Counted from the first letter of the stretch, positions 7,748 through 15,112 are shown. The stretch: DNA of 33,757 bases from Nostoc sp. LEGE 12450 (GCF_015206895.1 NZ_JADEXU010000083.1:1-33757), one strand, 5' to 3'. A program made the numbers and translations. Notes: generated by a model from the sequence alone, not told the origin.

Positions 7748-8751
7748 CTACAGCCCATCAGCAAGAAGTCGTCCAATTACTCAAACAGGTTATCGAACCT
7801 ACCTTAAATAATGACATCGTTAGTTTGGGAATGGTACGAAACTTACGCATAGTTGATGACTATATTTACTTACGTTTATATATTGGTTCTCATCAGCACC
7901 AATTACAGGCAGAAATTCAATCTAAATTGTCATTTCTATCTTGGTGTAAAAAAACTTATATTCAAATTTGTACAATTCCAGGTGTTAAAACAACTCTAGG
8001 CATCTCTAGTGGTAAAGGTGGTGTGGGCAAATCTACAACAGCCGTTAATATAGCCACAGCTTTAAAATTACAAGGAGCAAAAGTAGGATTATTAGATGCT
8101 GATGTTTATGGCCCCAATATTCCCCAAATGTTAGGTTTAGGCAAAGCCGATATTAAAGTAATTAATACTCCCACAGGTGATAAGTTTTTACCTCTAGAAG
8201 CTCAGGGAATAAAAATAATGTCAGTGGGTTTACTTGCAGAAGCAAATCGTCCTTTGGCATGGCGGGGGCCTGTATTGCATAAAATTCTCACGCAATTTTT
8301 GCAAGATGTAGAATGGGGTGAATTAGATTATTTATTGATAGATTTACCTCCAGGTACAGGTGATGCTCAAATTACAATTATCCAAGAAAGCCCAATTTGT
8401 GGAGTCATTTTAGTGACAACTCCTCAACAAGTGGCTGTTGCAGATGTACGACGTAATATATATATGTTTCGCCAAGTGGGTGTTCCTGTCCTTGGCATCA
8501 TTGAAAATATGAGTTATTTAATTTGCGGTGATTGTGGTTTACGCACACCGATTTTTGGTAGTGGTGGCGGCGAACAACTAGCCGCAGAATTACAAGCGCC
8601 TTTGTTGGGACAAATTCCTATTGATCCCCGGATTTGTAGCGGTAGTGATACTGGAAATCCGATCGCAATGAGTGAATCCACTTCCCCAGCCAGTGAGGTT
8701 TTTAGAAAAATTGCGATAGACATAGGCTTAAGCTTCGCTTATCGCATTTAA
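7744..8751 (+). CDS. Mrp/NBP35 (ApbC)-type Fe-S cluster carrier ATPase
   Basis: A 335-residue protein. Residues 1-80 form a MIP18/DUF59 domain and the rest is a P-loop deviant-Walker ATPase: SGKGGVGKST at 89-98, LLDADVYGPN (Walker A' aspartate region) and LLIDLPPGTGDAQ (Walker B region, about 197-209). The Cys pair CGDC (Cys261, Cys264) is the hallmark of Mrp/ApbC proteins that bridge a [4Fe-4S] cluster between two monomers and hand it to client apoproteins in the cytosol. The clients here may include the ferredoxin and others. The family's usual length is about 350, so it is complete. Its ATG overlaps the stop of the DUF4058 relic (ATGA). A terminator follows at 8763. Confidence 0.9.
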   Translation: MTTAHQQEVVQLLKQVIEPTLNNDIVSLGMVRNLRIVDDYIYLRLYIGSHQHQLQAEIQSKLSFLSWCKKTYIQICTIPGVKTTLGISSGKGGVGKSTTAVNIATALKLQGAKVGLLDADVYGPNIPQMLGLGKADIKVINTPTGDKFLPLEAQGIKIMSVGLLAEANRPLAWRGPVLHKILTQFLQDVEWGELDYLLIDLPPGTGDAQITIIQESPICGVILVTTPQQVAVADVRRNIYMFRQVGVPVLGIIENMSYLICGDCGLRTPIFGSGGGEQLAAELQAPLLGQIPIDPRICSGSDTGNPIAMSESTSPASEVFRKIAIDIGLSFAYRI

Positions 8752-8889
8752 TGCAACTTTAAAAACCAGGCTGCGTAGATATTTCACAGCCTAGTTTAAA
8801 AGTATCTAGTACCGCAAGGCGGAAGTCAAAATAATTGTATTCCAAGCTTTTGCGCCATTTGGAATGGTATGTTTAGATAAACTTACGAT
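8752..8889. other. Spacer between convergent Mrp and pyrophosphatase-like relic
   Basis: Beyond the terminator hairpin at 8763-8797 and the decayed tail of the pyrophosphatase-like gene, I see only a short GTACCGCAAGGCGGAAG repeat-like stretch near 8807-8824. Confidence 0.4.
8763..8797 (+). terminator. Likely terminator after the Mrp gene
   Basis: Arms AAACCAGGCTG and CAGCCTAGTTT pair over 11 bases with one mismatch, with a 13-base loop, starting 12 bases after the Mrp stop codon. The right arm ends in a short T run. It would end the plus-strand redox operon. Confidence 0.55.
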
Positions 8890-9066
8890 CTAAACATCAA
8901 TATTAGCCATATCTCCAGCTTGAGTATCTTGCAAATATCTATAGTCCAAAGGGTAAATAAAGGATGGATATCTGGGGTGTGAGGTTCCTTTTGGACGATC
9001 AATTGTGAGATTGCTAGTGGCTACTAGCCGATCTAGTTTGTGCCAGAATTCATTGCTGTCTGTCAT
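8806..9066 (-). pseudogene. Inorganic pyrophosphatase-like gene, interrupted by a stop
   Basis: From the ATG at 9066 a 58-codon frame runs to a TAG at 8890. Residues 23-42 (start DRPKGTSHPRYPSFIYPLDY) match a short cyanobacterial inorganic diphosphatase-like family, in which IYPLDYGYL is followed by a G-D-G-x-x-IDVW motif. Here the frame reads GDMANIDV and then TAG, exactly where the Trp codon (TGG) would stand, followed by I-V-S-L in the same frame. Similarity then fades towards 8806. The relic follows the HAD gene (9110-9784) in the same direction, so the two probably formed an operon. About half of the protein is lost. Confidence 0.6.
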
Positions 9067-9109
9067 TACAGCGGGAATAAAACATCAATAGCGATTAGAT
9101 ATCGTGCTT

Positions 9110-9784
9110 TTACTTTCCACTGTTAATAAAAGATTGATTTTGCTGATCTAGCAGTTTTGGTAATAATTTCATGTCATTAAATACGACAGATGCACCAACT
9201 GCTCGTAGTTTTTCTGGGTTAATCAGTTCTGTATAACCAAATACTGTCATACCTGCATCAACTCCAGCTCTGACACCTGTGGGTGTATCTTCAATAACTA
9301 CACAATCCTTTGGGAAAAATCCCATTCTCTCGGCTGCATATAAAAATACATCGGGATATGGTTTGCTACGTGAGACTTCTGTAGCACTAAATATTTTTTC
9401 TGAAAAGTAAGGAAGTAAATCTGTTACAAATAAAGCTTTCTGTATCCACTTAGGGCTACTATTTGAAGCAACACAATAAGAAAGATTGAGCTTACTTAAA
9501 ACATCATGTATTCCCTGCACTGGATGCAAATCAGTCATGAAAGCTTGCATGGTTCGTTGCTCAAATTCAGTAGCAAAGTTCTCTGGTAGAGATTTGCCAA
9601 GCAAATTTTTAACTATTTCTAAACAGTGGGTCATTGATGCGCCAACAAAAATATCGAACACATCCTCTAAAGTTAGAAATAGTCCTATTTCCTTGAGCAT
9701 TTCCAACAAAATAGTATTTGCAATTCGCTCACTATCTATCAAAACACCATCACAATCAAAAATAACTAAATTAAATTTGTTCAT
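9110..9784 (-). CDS. HAD-IA phosphatase/phosphoglucomutase-like hydrolase
   Basis: A 224-residue HAD protein. Motif I is IFDCDGVLIDSE (Asp10, Asp12), motif II is ASNSS, the motif III lysine lies in RSKPYPDVFLYAAERMG, and motif IV is VVIEDTPTGVRAGVDAGM. The helical cap between residues 17 and 90 is of the C1 type. This arrangement fits the beta-phosphoglucomutase/YieH group, which act on sugar phosphates or 6-phosphogluconate. No phosphoglucomutase-specific cap motif stands out, so a sugar-phosphate phosphatase is more likely. It lies upstream of a broken pyrophosphatase-like gene on the same strand. It differs from the HAD protein at 4004 in cap and signature. Confidence 0.8.
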   Translation of the reverse strand: MNKFNLVIFDCDGVLIDSERIANTILLEMLKEIGLFLTLEDVFDIFVGASMTHCLEIVKNLLGKSLPENFATEFEQRTMQAFMTDLHPVQGIHDVLSKLNLSYCVASNSSPKWIQKALFVTDLLPYFSEKIFSATEVSRSKPYPDVFLYAAERMGFFPKDCVVIEDTPTGVRAGVDAGMTVFGYTELINPEKLRAVGASVVFNDMKLLPKLLDQQNQSFINSGK

Positions 9785-9861
9785 GAATTTACTAAAAATT
9801 CAAAGTCAACAACAGCACGGATTTTACTCATCTTGACCAAACCCGAATTAATTTACAAGCT

Positions 9862-10770
9862 TTAGTTTGGTGCAGTTTCGTCGGAAAGAATAGTAATGAT
9901 TTCGCTCAATGGGCGATCGCGAAGCGTGTGCGAAGCACTCTCGCGATCGCACTCTTCTGGTGTTTCCTTACCCAAAGAGGTATCTTTCACCAAGCGGTAA
10001 ACATCGGCTGCTCCGTAAAAAATCCGCTCAGTCAGACCTAACTCTTGAAAAGTTTCGGCAATCTCTTCCATTTCTCCTATCCAACGATGTGCTTTTGGTG
10101 TCATGGATGGAATGGAACGGGTGAGAATAGCAGCAAGTTCTGGTTGGCTACTAGATACTTCCTCCCATAGTTGCTCATCCAAACCTAAACGATGGGCAGC
10201 AATTAGTAATTCTGCACCAATCGCTGTCAGTCCTTTTGTTAAGGCGGCGTAAGACATCTTTAACCCAGAAGCCTGACCAATTTCATCGCCAATTACTCGT
10301 ATATCTAACCCATAATTCCGCAATTGCTGGAATTCATCAGTCTGTTTTCCTGAAGCATAGATGCGCGTGCGACCAGGAACTCTCGGCGGTGGGCCAATGA
10401 TTGAAGCATCTAAAAAAGTTGCTCCAGATGATTCAATCAGTTGGGCAATACGTTTTACTTTTTGGGGTGCAACAGCATTGCAATCAACGTACAGAATTTG
10501 TTTCCCCACATTGGCTATAATCTCAGCTACTTGCTTTGCTGCTTCTGTTGCGGCGGAGGGGACTAAAACTGATAGCACTACATCAGATTCAATTACCAGT
10601 TGTGTGAGGGAACCCACATCTTGGATATTAGCTGCGGCGGCTAATTGCCGAGTTCTTTCACTGCGATCATCTAGGGCGGCAATGGTTTTCAATCCATTTT
10701 GATTGAGAACAGATGCGATCGCCTGCCCCATGTCACCTGGACTTAAAATACCAACAGTTTGGATTTGCAT
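9862..10770 (-). CDS. NAD(P)-binding 6-phosphogluconate dehydrogenase-like oxidoreductase with DUF1932 domain
   Basis: A 302-residue protein with an N-terminal Rossmann fold (GILSPGDMGQAIASVL, residues 8-23) of the beta-hydroxyacid dehydrogenase type. DCNAVAPQKVKRIA and FLDASIIGPPPRVPG form the substrate-side motif, and GLKMSYAALTKGLTAIGAEL (about 180-199) holds the catalytic lysine region. Residues 200-270 match DUF1932. Substrate unknown. Residues 275-286 (DRESASHTLRDR) are encoded by a HIP1-containing palindrome (9911-9952), so the C-terminal tail seems to have gained an in-frame repeat insertion. Upstream (10771-10923) stands a dyad shared with the flavoprotein promoter, but it may serve the divergent genes. 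Confidence 0.85.
   Translation of the reverse strand: MQIQTVGILSPGDMGQAIASVLNQNGLKTIAALDDRSERTRQLAAAANIQDVGSLTQLVIESDVVLSVLVPSAATEAAKQVAEIIANVGKQILYVDCNAVAPQKVKRIAQLIESSGATFLDASIIGPPPRVPGRTRIYASGKQTDEFQQLRNYGLDIRVIGDEIGQASGLKMSYAALTKGLTAIGAELLIAAHRLGLDEQLWEEVSSSQPELAAILTRSIPSMTPKAHRWIGEMEEIAETFQELGLTERIFYGAADVYRLVKDTSLGKETPEECDRESASHTLRDRPLSEIITILSDETAPN
9911..9952. repeat. HIP1-bounded palindromic repeat inside a coding region
   Basis: GCGATCGC octamers at 9913-9920 and 9943-9950 bound a stretch containing GCGAAGC and GAGAGTGCTTCG-like arms, so the unit can fold on itself (CGATCGCGA with TCGCGATCG). The unit is in frame with the DUF1932 dehydrogenase and adds about 12-14 residues near its C-terminus. 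Confidence 0.6.
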
Positions 10771-10844
10771 GGGAAAATTTATTTTTACCTGTATTCAGTT
10801 TTTAATTAATTCCCTGATTTTGATGATTGAGTTATGAGATAAAC

Positions 10845-10870
10845 TACGGTAGGTTGATATGATTACCGTA
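10845..10870. promoter_or_regulatory. Second operator-like dyad TACGGTA-N12-TACCGTA
   Basis: Arms and spacer length are identical to the dyad at 941-966. It lies 53 bp upstream of the GNAT relic (10924) and about 75 bp upstream of the divergent dehydrogenase start (10770). A further inverted pair GGTAGGTT/AACCTACC spans about 10849-10894 and overlaps it. Confidence 0.55.
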
Positions 10871-10923
10871 ATTAATCTAAGTAGGAACCTACCATACATC
10901 ATTCTCTAGAAGCAAGCTATTTA

Positions 10924-11139
10924 ATGACTCAAAAAGCAGAATTATCTCAATTTGTCCACGAGCGAATTAAACGAGTAGTATGCAACAACGCTGTTTGGTG
11001 CGATATGGTTTGTCGAGTACATGGGCTACCTGGAGAATTTAAGGATGTACTATGGCTCAACCGACATGAAACACCTTGCTTTTATCCAAACGTCGTCACG
11101 CTAGTAGGAGCAGAGGCATCTGCAACCCAGTTGGGATGA
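10924..11139 (+). pseudogene. N-terminal fragment of a GNAT-like gene
   Basis: A 71-codon frame contains VWCDMVCRVHGLPGEFKDVLWLNRHETPCFYPNVVTL. I recognise the WCD-x-(V/C)CR-x-HG-x-PGEF ... PRFYPN-x-VTL pattern from the start of larger (about 230-residue) GNAT-related proteins, but with moderate certainty. After the TGA at 11137-11139 the same frame continues for 12 codons (VDDVLKSLKEG) before another stop. Only the N-terminal third survives and no acetyl-CoA loop is present. The short peptide may still be made, since a dyad operator precedes it, but it is unlikely to be an enzyme. It is followed 40 bp later by pyrE. Confidence 0.5.
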
Positions 11140-11179
11140 GTTGATGATGTATTAAAGTCTCTAAAGGAAGGTTGAATAC

Positions 11180-11731
11180 ATGGAAGCTTTTCAAAAAGGA
11201 GTTGAAGGCGAAATAGTTAAAAGCGAAATAGCAAAGCAAATTTATACAGTTTCACATCTAGCTGGGTCTTTTAAACTCCGTTCTGGAAAAATCTCAAACG
11301 AATACTTCGATAAATATCAGTTCGAGGCAGATCCAATTTTACTTAATGCTGTTGTTAAGCAGATGCTTACTCTCATTCCAACTGATATAAAAGTACTTGC
11401 AGGTCTCGAACTTGGTGGCATTTCGATAGTGACACTCTTATCACATTATTCTGGTTTACCTACTGCTTTTGTGAGAAAAGAAGCGAAAAAATATGGAACT
11501 TCCCGATTAGCTGAAGGTGTAGAGATTAATAATCAGAAGGTGCTGATTGTAGAGGATGTAGTAACTTCTGGTGGTCAAATCATTATCTCAGCCAATCAGC
11601 TGCGTCAACTTGGCGCTCAAATTGATTACGTACTCTGTGTTATCGACCGCGAGGAAGGTGCTGTTGATAAACTCTTAGCGGAAGGTATTACACTGCTTTC
11701 TCTACTCAAGCGGAGTGATTTTCCTAATTAA
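11180..11731 (+). CDS. pyrE: Orotate phosphoribosyltransferase
   Basis: A 183-residue type I phosphoribosyltransferase. VLIVEDVVTSGGQI (121-134) is the PRPP-binding loop with the two acidic residues and the TSG turn. FVRKEAKKYGTSRL (97-110) is the flexible catalytic loop with the conserved lysines of orotate phosphoribosyltransferase, and FKLRSGKISNEYFDKY is the N-terminal orotate-side motif. It converts orotate and PRPP to orotidine monophosphate in pyrimidine synthesis. Length is usual for the family. AAGGAAGG at about 11166-11173 is a good ribosome-binding site for the ATG at 11180. Cyanobacteria often have more than one pyrE-like gene, and this may be an extra copy; transferase activity is nevertheless expected. 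Confidence 0.85.
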   Translation: MEAFQKGVEGEIVKSEIAKQIYTVSHLAGSFKLRSGKISNEYFDKYQFEADPILLNAVVKQMLTLIPTDIKVLAGLELGGISIVTLLSHYSGLPTAFVRKEAKKYGTSRLAEGVEINNQKVLIVEDVVTSGGQIIISANQLRQLGAQIDYVLCVIDREEGAVDKLLAEGITLLSLLKRSDFPN

Positions 11732-11779
11732 TATTTAGGTCATATAAAAAGTGCTGTTACTGTTACCGAAAGAGGAGTT

Positions 11780-12454
11780 ATGACTCAAGAATTATGGACA
11801 GAAGTTGATCGTTATATCACTGATTTACTTGTGCCTGCCGATCCCCTACTGGATGAGGCGCTTCAGGCTAGTGATGCAGCTGGTTTACCACCACATAATG
11901 TTTCGCCGAACCAAGGTAAACTGCTCATGCTATTAGCCTTAATCCATAAGGCACGCACTATTCTGGAAATTGGTACGTTAGGCGGCTACAGCACGATCTG
12001 GCTTGCTAGGGCATTGCCTACCGATGGTTGTTTAATCACCCTAGAGTCTAATCCGCAGCACGCCGAAGTTGCCCGCGAGAATATAAACCGCGCTGGTCTG
12101 GCTCATCTTGTCGAGGTGCGCGTTGGCCGGGCAATAGAGACACTGCCGCAACTAGCTAACGAGGGATACAACCCATTTGACCTGATTTTCATTGACGCAG
12201 ACAAGCCAAGCAACCCAGAATATTTTGCGTGGGCGTTAAAGCTTTCCCGGCGGGGCAGCCTAATTATCGCTGATAACGTTGTACGCAATGGATCTGTAAT
12301 TGAGACGAACAGCGATGATCCTAGTGTTCAAGGAGTACGTCGTTTTAATGAGTTACTCGCATCTGAACCGCGTGTGAGTGCAACAGCCATCCAGACTGTG
12401 GGTAGCAAAGGCTATGACGGTTTTGCGATCGCACTTGTGACATCTGACAATTAG
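11780..12454 (+). CDS. SAM-dependent O-methyltransferase (Methyltransf_3/CCoAOMT-like)
   Basis: A 224-residue protein. ILEIGTLGGYSTIWLARALP (61-80) is SAM motif I, ITLESNPQHAEVARENI holds the acidic residue for the ribose, and FDLIFIDADKPSNPEYF carries the metal-binding aspartates (Asp139, Asp141) and lysine typical of the cation-dependent catechol/caffeoyl-CoA O-methyltransferase family. RGSLIIADNVVRNGSV is the following strand with another metal ligand (Asp, Asn). The acceptor is probably a catechol-like small molecule. GAAAGAGGAG stands 6 bases before the ATG. It reads in the same direction as pyrE with 48 bp between. The GC-richer codon use compared with the genes at 2.9-6.4 kb is noticeable by eye. 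Confidence 0.85.
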   Translation: MTQELWTEVDRYITDLLVPADPLLDEALQASDAAGLPPHNVSPNQGKLLMLLALIHKARTILEIGTLGGYSTIWLARALPTDGCLITLESNPQHAEVARENINRAGLAHLVEVRVGRAIETLPQLANEGYNPFDLIFIDADKPSNPEYFAWALKLSRRGSLIIADNVVRNGSVIETNSDDPSVQGVRRFNELLASEPRVSATAIQTVGSKGYDGFAIALVTSDN

Positions 12455-12514
12455 CAATCTTCTTCAAACTCCTTAACTAAGCCGTAGTTTCAATAAATCT
12501 ATTCAAACCGAAAT

Positions 12515-12771
12515 ATGTCAGACATTGCTGATTTTTCTGCTTCTCAACTGTTATCGCTATATCGCGATCGCCAGTTATCACCAGTTGCAGCAACCAAAGC
12601 TGCCCTAGAACGGATCAATACTTACAATAGCTCAGTTAACGCCTTTGCGACGGTTTGCCTGTTGGCATACAAATTGTCGCTGCAAAATATAAAGATTTAC
12701 TGGTATTGCAAGCAGCTAAAGCTTATGAAGGTATTTTTCCTTTCATAATGCCGTTAGGAGCAAGTCATTGA
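12515..12771 (+). pseudogene. Amidase gene with the middle deleted
   Basis: The first 47 codons (SASQLLSLYRDRQLSPVAATKA, then ALERINTYNSSVNAFATV) match the N-terminus of amidase-signature enzymes (GatA/AtzF type). At about 12648-12652 the frame shifts. Bases from about 12651 read, in another frame, GLPVGIQIVAAKYKDLLVLQAAKAYE up to TGA at 12769-12771, which is the typical C-terminus of the same family (GLPVGIQIVG...LL..A..FE). So the gene kept both ends and lost the whole catalytic centre (Lys-Ser-Ser region), over 1 kb. It cannot be functional. The apparent frame 12515-12748 is an artefact of this fusion. Confidence 0.75.
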
Positions 12772-13048
12772 GGCGAACAGCGTAGACCCAATGTGTAAGC
12801 TAATGAGCATTTAACTTGCATAAAAGCAGGGCTGAAGCCCTTACTACAAGAGAATCATTCTGGAAAAATGAATAAGTCAGTGACCATTGTAGACATCGCT
12901 GGGATTCTCCCTCGCCTTTAAATATTTTCACGACCAATTACTTCTATTTATCATTTTAACAAAAAAGAATATTTGCTTCTATCGGCAAGAAAGCTTAATT
13001 TTAAAGTATCAAGCCAAACACATACTGAATTAACTAAACAGGTGTAGC
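12772..13048. other. Intergenic stretch with a short dispersed palindrome
   Basis: GGGCTGAAGCCC at 12829-12840, within GCAGGGCTGAAGCCCTTACT, is a palindromic repeat often seen in cyanobacterial spacers. AAAGAATATTTGCTT at 12964-12978 recurs exactly at 13843-13857. No gene is visible. Confidence 0.5.
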
Positions 13049-13708
13049 ATGAATACAAGCAAAAAAATATTGTCAAATAGCGTTGATGTACAAGCACTTC
13101 AAAACACTCAAGTTGCACAAAAAGCTCCAGACGCATCGATAGAGCAATTAACGCGAGGACAACAGCTTGCTGATAAATTAGCTAACCATGTAGGCTCTTG
13201 AAAATTTTTGATTTGCCAAAGTACCATTTTGGCGGGATGGGTGGGAATGAACTTGACACCAGGAGTTCCCCACTGGGATAATTCACCGTTCATCATGCTC
13301 AACTTAGTGTTTTCATTTGCTTCAGCCTACACAGCGCCAATTGTATTGATGAGTCAGAATCGCCAGTCTGAGACTGACCGCAGAAGTACCGAAATCGACC
13401 ACCAAGTGAATCTTAAAGCCAGTCAAAATATTGAACTATTACATCAGAAATTGGATGAATTACACTCTCAAAGACTTAACGAACTAACTCAAATTATCAA
13501 AGATCAGCAACAAATTATCAATGAGCTTAAAGTAACTTTAGTACATAGTCCGAAAGAGAATAAAGAAGCTAAAGTGGCTCTATTACCAGGCTTGCATATT
13601 CAAACTAATAGCAAATTTCCTAAACAACCTTCTAGCAATAAATCTTTTACAGTTGCTCAAGCAGTTGGAGACAATAACAAAGCTGTTGAAAAACTGACTC
13701 GTCACTAA
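13049..13708 (+). pseudogene. DUF1003 membrane protein with one in-frame TGA
   Basis: The frame opens at ATG 13049 and reads 50 codons, ending ...LTRGQQLADKLANHVGS. A TGA at 13199-13201 follows, and the same frame continues from 13202 to the TAA at 13708. DUF1003 proteins have GQ-x-LAD-x-LA-x-x-VGSW at this place, so TGA replaces the conserved TGG tryptophan. The downstream part is complete: hydrophobic helix (AGWVGMNLTPG), second helix (FIMLNLVFSFASAYTAPIVLMSQNRQ), then the charged segment D-x-x-VNLKASQNIELLHQKLDEL. A low-complexity tail follows. The family is a two-helix inner-membrane protein of unknown function. Translation from an internal TTG at 13208 is possible but would skip the domain start. 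One base substitution or a sequencing error explains it. Confidence 0.75.
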
Positions 13709-14041
13709 GAATCAGGCAGACTATAAATGCTTTTTTGATTAGCAGATAAGAGGCTGTGTTTTACTTGACTCGATCCATTTGTAGGTTAAGCCCTAGAATA
13801 TCTGACGCTAAGTCAAAGCCGTTCTTAAAGTTTTTTGAAAACAAAGAATATTTGCTTTAAATTAGGAAGTTAACAAAGTAAACTTAGATTTTTTGTACTT
13901 CATTGCCAGTAGACACTGCTTACCAATTGGATTGGAGATACTAGATTTACACGCTTCATTAAATAGCAATTTTCCCTGCATTTACAGACATCAACGAACA
14001 CTAATAAAAACATTATCAGCAACAAAATTGAGCGGAAAGAA
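13709..14041. other. Spacer before the CadD relic
   Basis: The stretch is AT-rich. The 15-bp word AAAGAATATTTGCTT at 13843-13857 repeats 12964-12978 exactly. I saw no other gene or strong hairpin. Confidence 0.4.
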
Positions 14042-14209
14042 ATGAGCGAACTTATTACGGATATCCCCACAGGAATCACAGCTTTTATAGCTACAAATTT
14101 AGATGATTTAGTTATCCTCATACTGTTATTCTCACAGGCAAATGCTACTTTTCGCCGTCAGCATATCGTAATTGTCCAGTATCTAGGCTTCTGTACAAGT
14201 ACAAATTAA
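14042..14209 (+). pseudogene. N-terminal remnant of a CadD-like cadmium resistance transporter
   Basis: A 55-codon frame contains GITAFIATNLDDLVILILLF, followed by SQANATFRRQHIVIVQYLGF. This is the first transmembrane segment and following loop of CadD-family transporters (ITAF-x-ATN-x-DD...FSQ...RR-x-HI...QYLGF), which normally exceed 200 residues. The frame then runs into CTSTN and a stop; the new sequence (ACAAATTAAAGTCCGC) resembles dispersed repeats near 19570 and 20870. The remaining helices are gone. Confidence 0.65.
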
Positions 14210-14441
14210 AGTCCGCAAAAACAATAGTGAATTTGTTAATCGATGGGTCAATTCTAATAGACTTAAAAGTTTTACTAAGATTTAAGACTCAGCATTATAC
14301 TAAATCAAAACTTATGCAAAAATATTCAAAAAGCTTCTTTATGTTGGCAATAATTTTGCTTTTTAAATCTTTTACTCAAGTGTTAAGCAGTTAATAAATT
14401 CCTTAGCTGATTACTACAAATCTTAAACCAGGGAGAAAACT
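14210..14441. other. AT-rich spacer upstream of the secreted protein
   Basis: No gene seen. AGGGAG at 14430-14435 is the likely ribosome-binding site for the ATG at 14442. Confidence 0.35.
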
Positions 14442-15065
14442 ATGCAGTTCATCAAAATTATTCTTGTCGCTCTCGTGTTGCTCGTGAATCTGACAATTGC
14501 TCAACCTTCTTGGGCAGGTAAAGATTTTACCAAAGGAACTGATTATGTTGAGGTAACTCAGGAACTCAATCAACTTTTAAATGTGAAAGATAACCCTGAA
14601 CAAGCTGGCTATACACCTGAGCAATTTCAAGCCCGACTATCACAATTGCAGTCTCAGAAGTATGTGATAGAAACGGCCAGAAAACGAGCGCAGTGCTTTA
14701 ATCAAACAGGTAAAACTTTGGGTATCTATGCTAATAAACCGAAAAAATATCCAACTCAACTCTACTTCTTAGCAGCAGGGCAAATTACAGATGATGATTG
14801 GGATTGTGATGGTATCTACCTACCCGCAGGTACTCAAGTAGTTTTAACACCGAATACTGAAGTACAAGAGTTAACCCAACCCATTGCAGTCAAGTTTGTC
14901 GATGGTACACAGTCCATTGCTAGAACGAATCCAACTACTGGTGCAATTGAATTGAATGTTGCACCTGCCAAAGTCTTCAAAGCTGGTGAAGGCAACTGGT
15001 TGCTACCTACGTTATCTCAGGCAGATATTGACGCGCAAGTTCCTAGTCCACAAATCATTGACTAA
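14442..15065 (+). CDS. Secreted or lumenal protein of unknown function
   Basis: A 207-residue protein that I do not recognise. Residues 1-26 form a signal peptide: MQFIKIILVALVLLVNLTIA, then QPSWA with likely cleavage after SWA. The mature part begins with KDFTKGTDYVEVTQELNQLLNVKDN and has one Cys near position 85 and another in DDDWDCDGIYLPAG; these could form a disulfide in the periplasm or thylakoid lumen. A YTPEQFQARLSQLQSQKYVIETA helix precedes the Cys-containing beta-rich part, and the C-terminus is hydrophilic. It looks intact, sits among relics, and has its own ribosome-binding site and a downstream terminator at 15133. It could be a conserved cyanobacterial hypothetical. Confidence 0.7.
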   Translation: MQFIKIILVALVLLVNLTIAQPSWAGKDFTKGTDYVEVTQELNQLLNVKDNPEQAGYTPEQFQARLSQLQSQKYVIETARKRAQCFNQTGKTLGIYANKPKKYPTQLYFLAAGQITDDDWDCDGIYLPAGTQVVLTPNTEVQELTQPIAVKFVDGTQSIARTNPTTGAIELNVAPAKVFKAGEGNWLLPTLSQADIDAQVPSPQIID

Positions 15066-15112
15066 TGTTTGCTAGGCATTCAATTTTGATGCAATAAGCG
15101 CGTCAATTCTAA

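Noticed and set aside
12515..12748. A real 77-residue gene
   Set aside because: It is the amidase N-terminus read out of frame through the joined C-terminal part.
13208..13708. Independent 166-residue gene starting at TTG
   Set aside because: It is in the same frame as the upstream 50 codons and lacks the domain start; one interrupted DUF1003 gene explains both.
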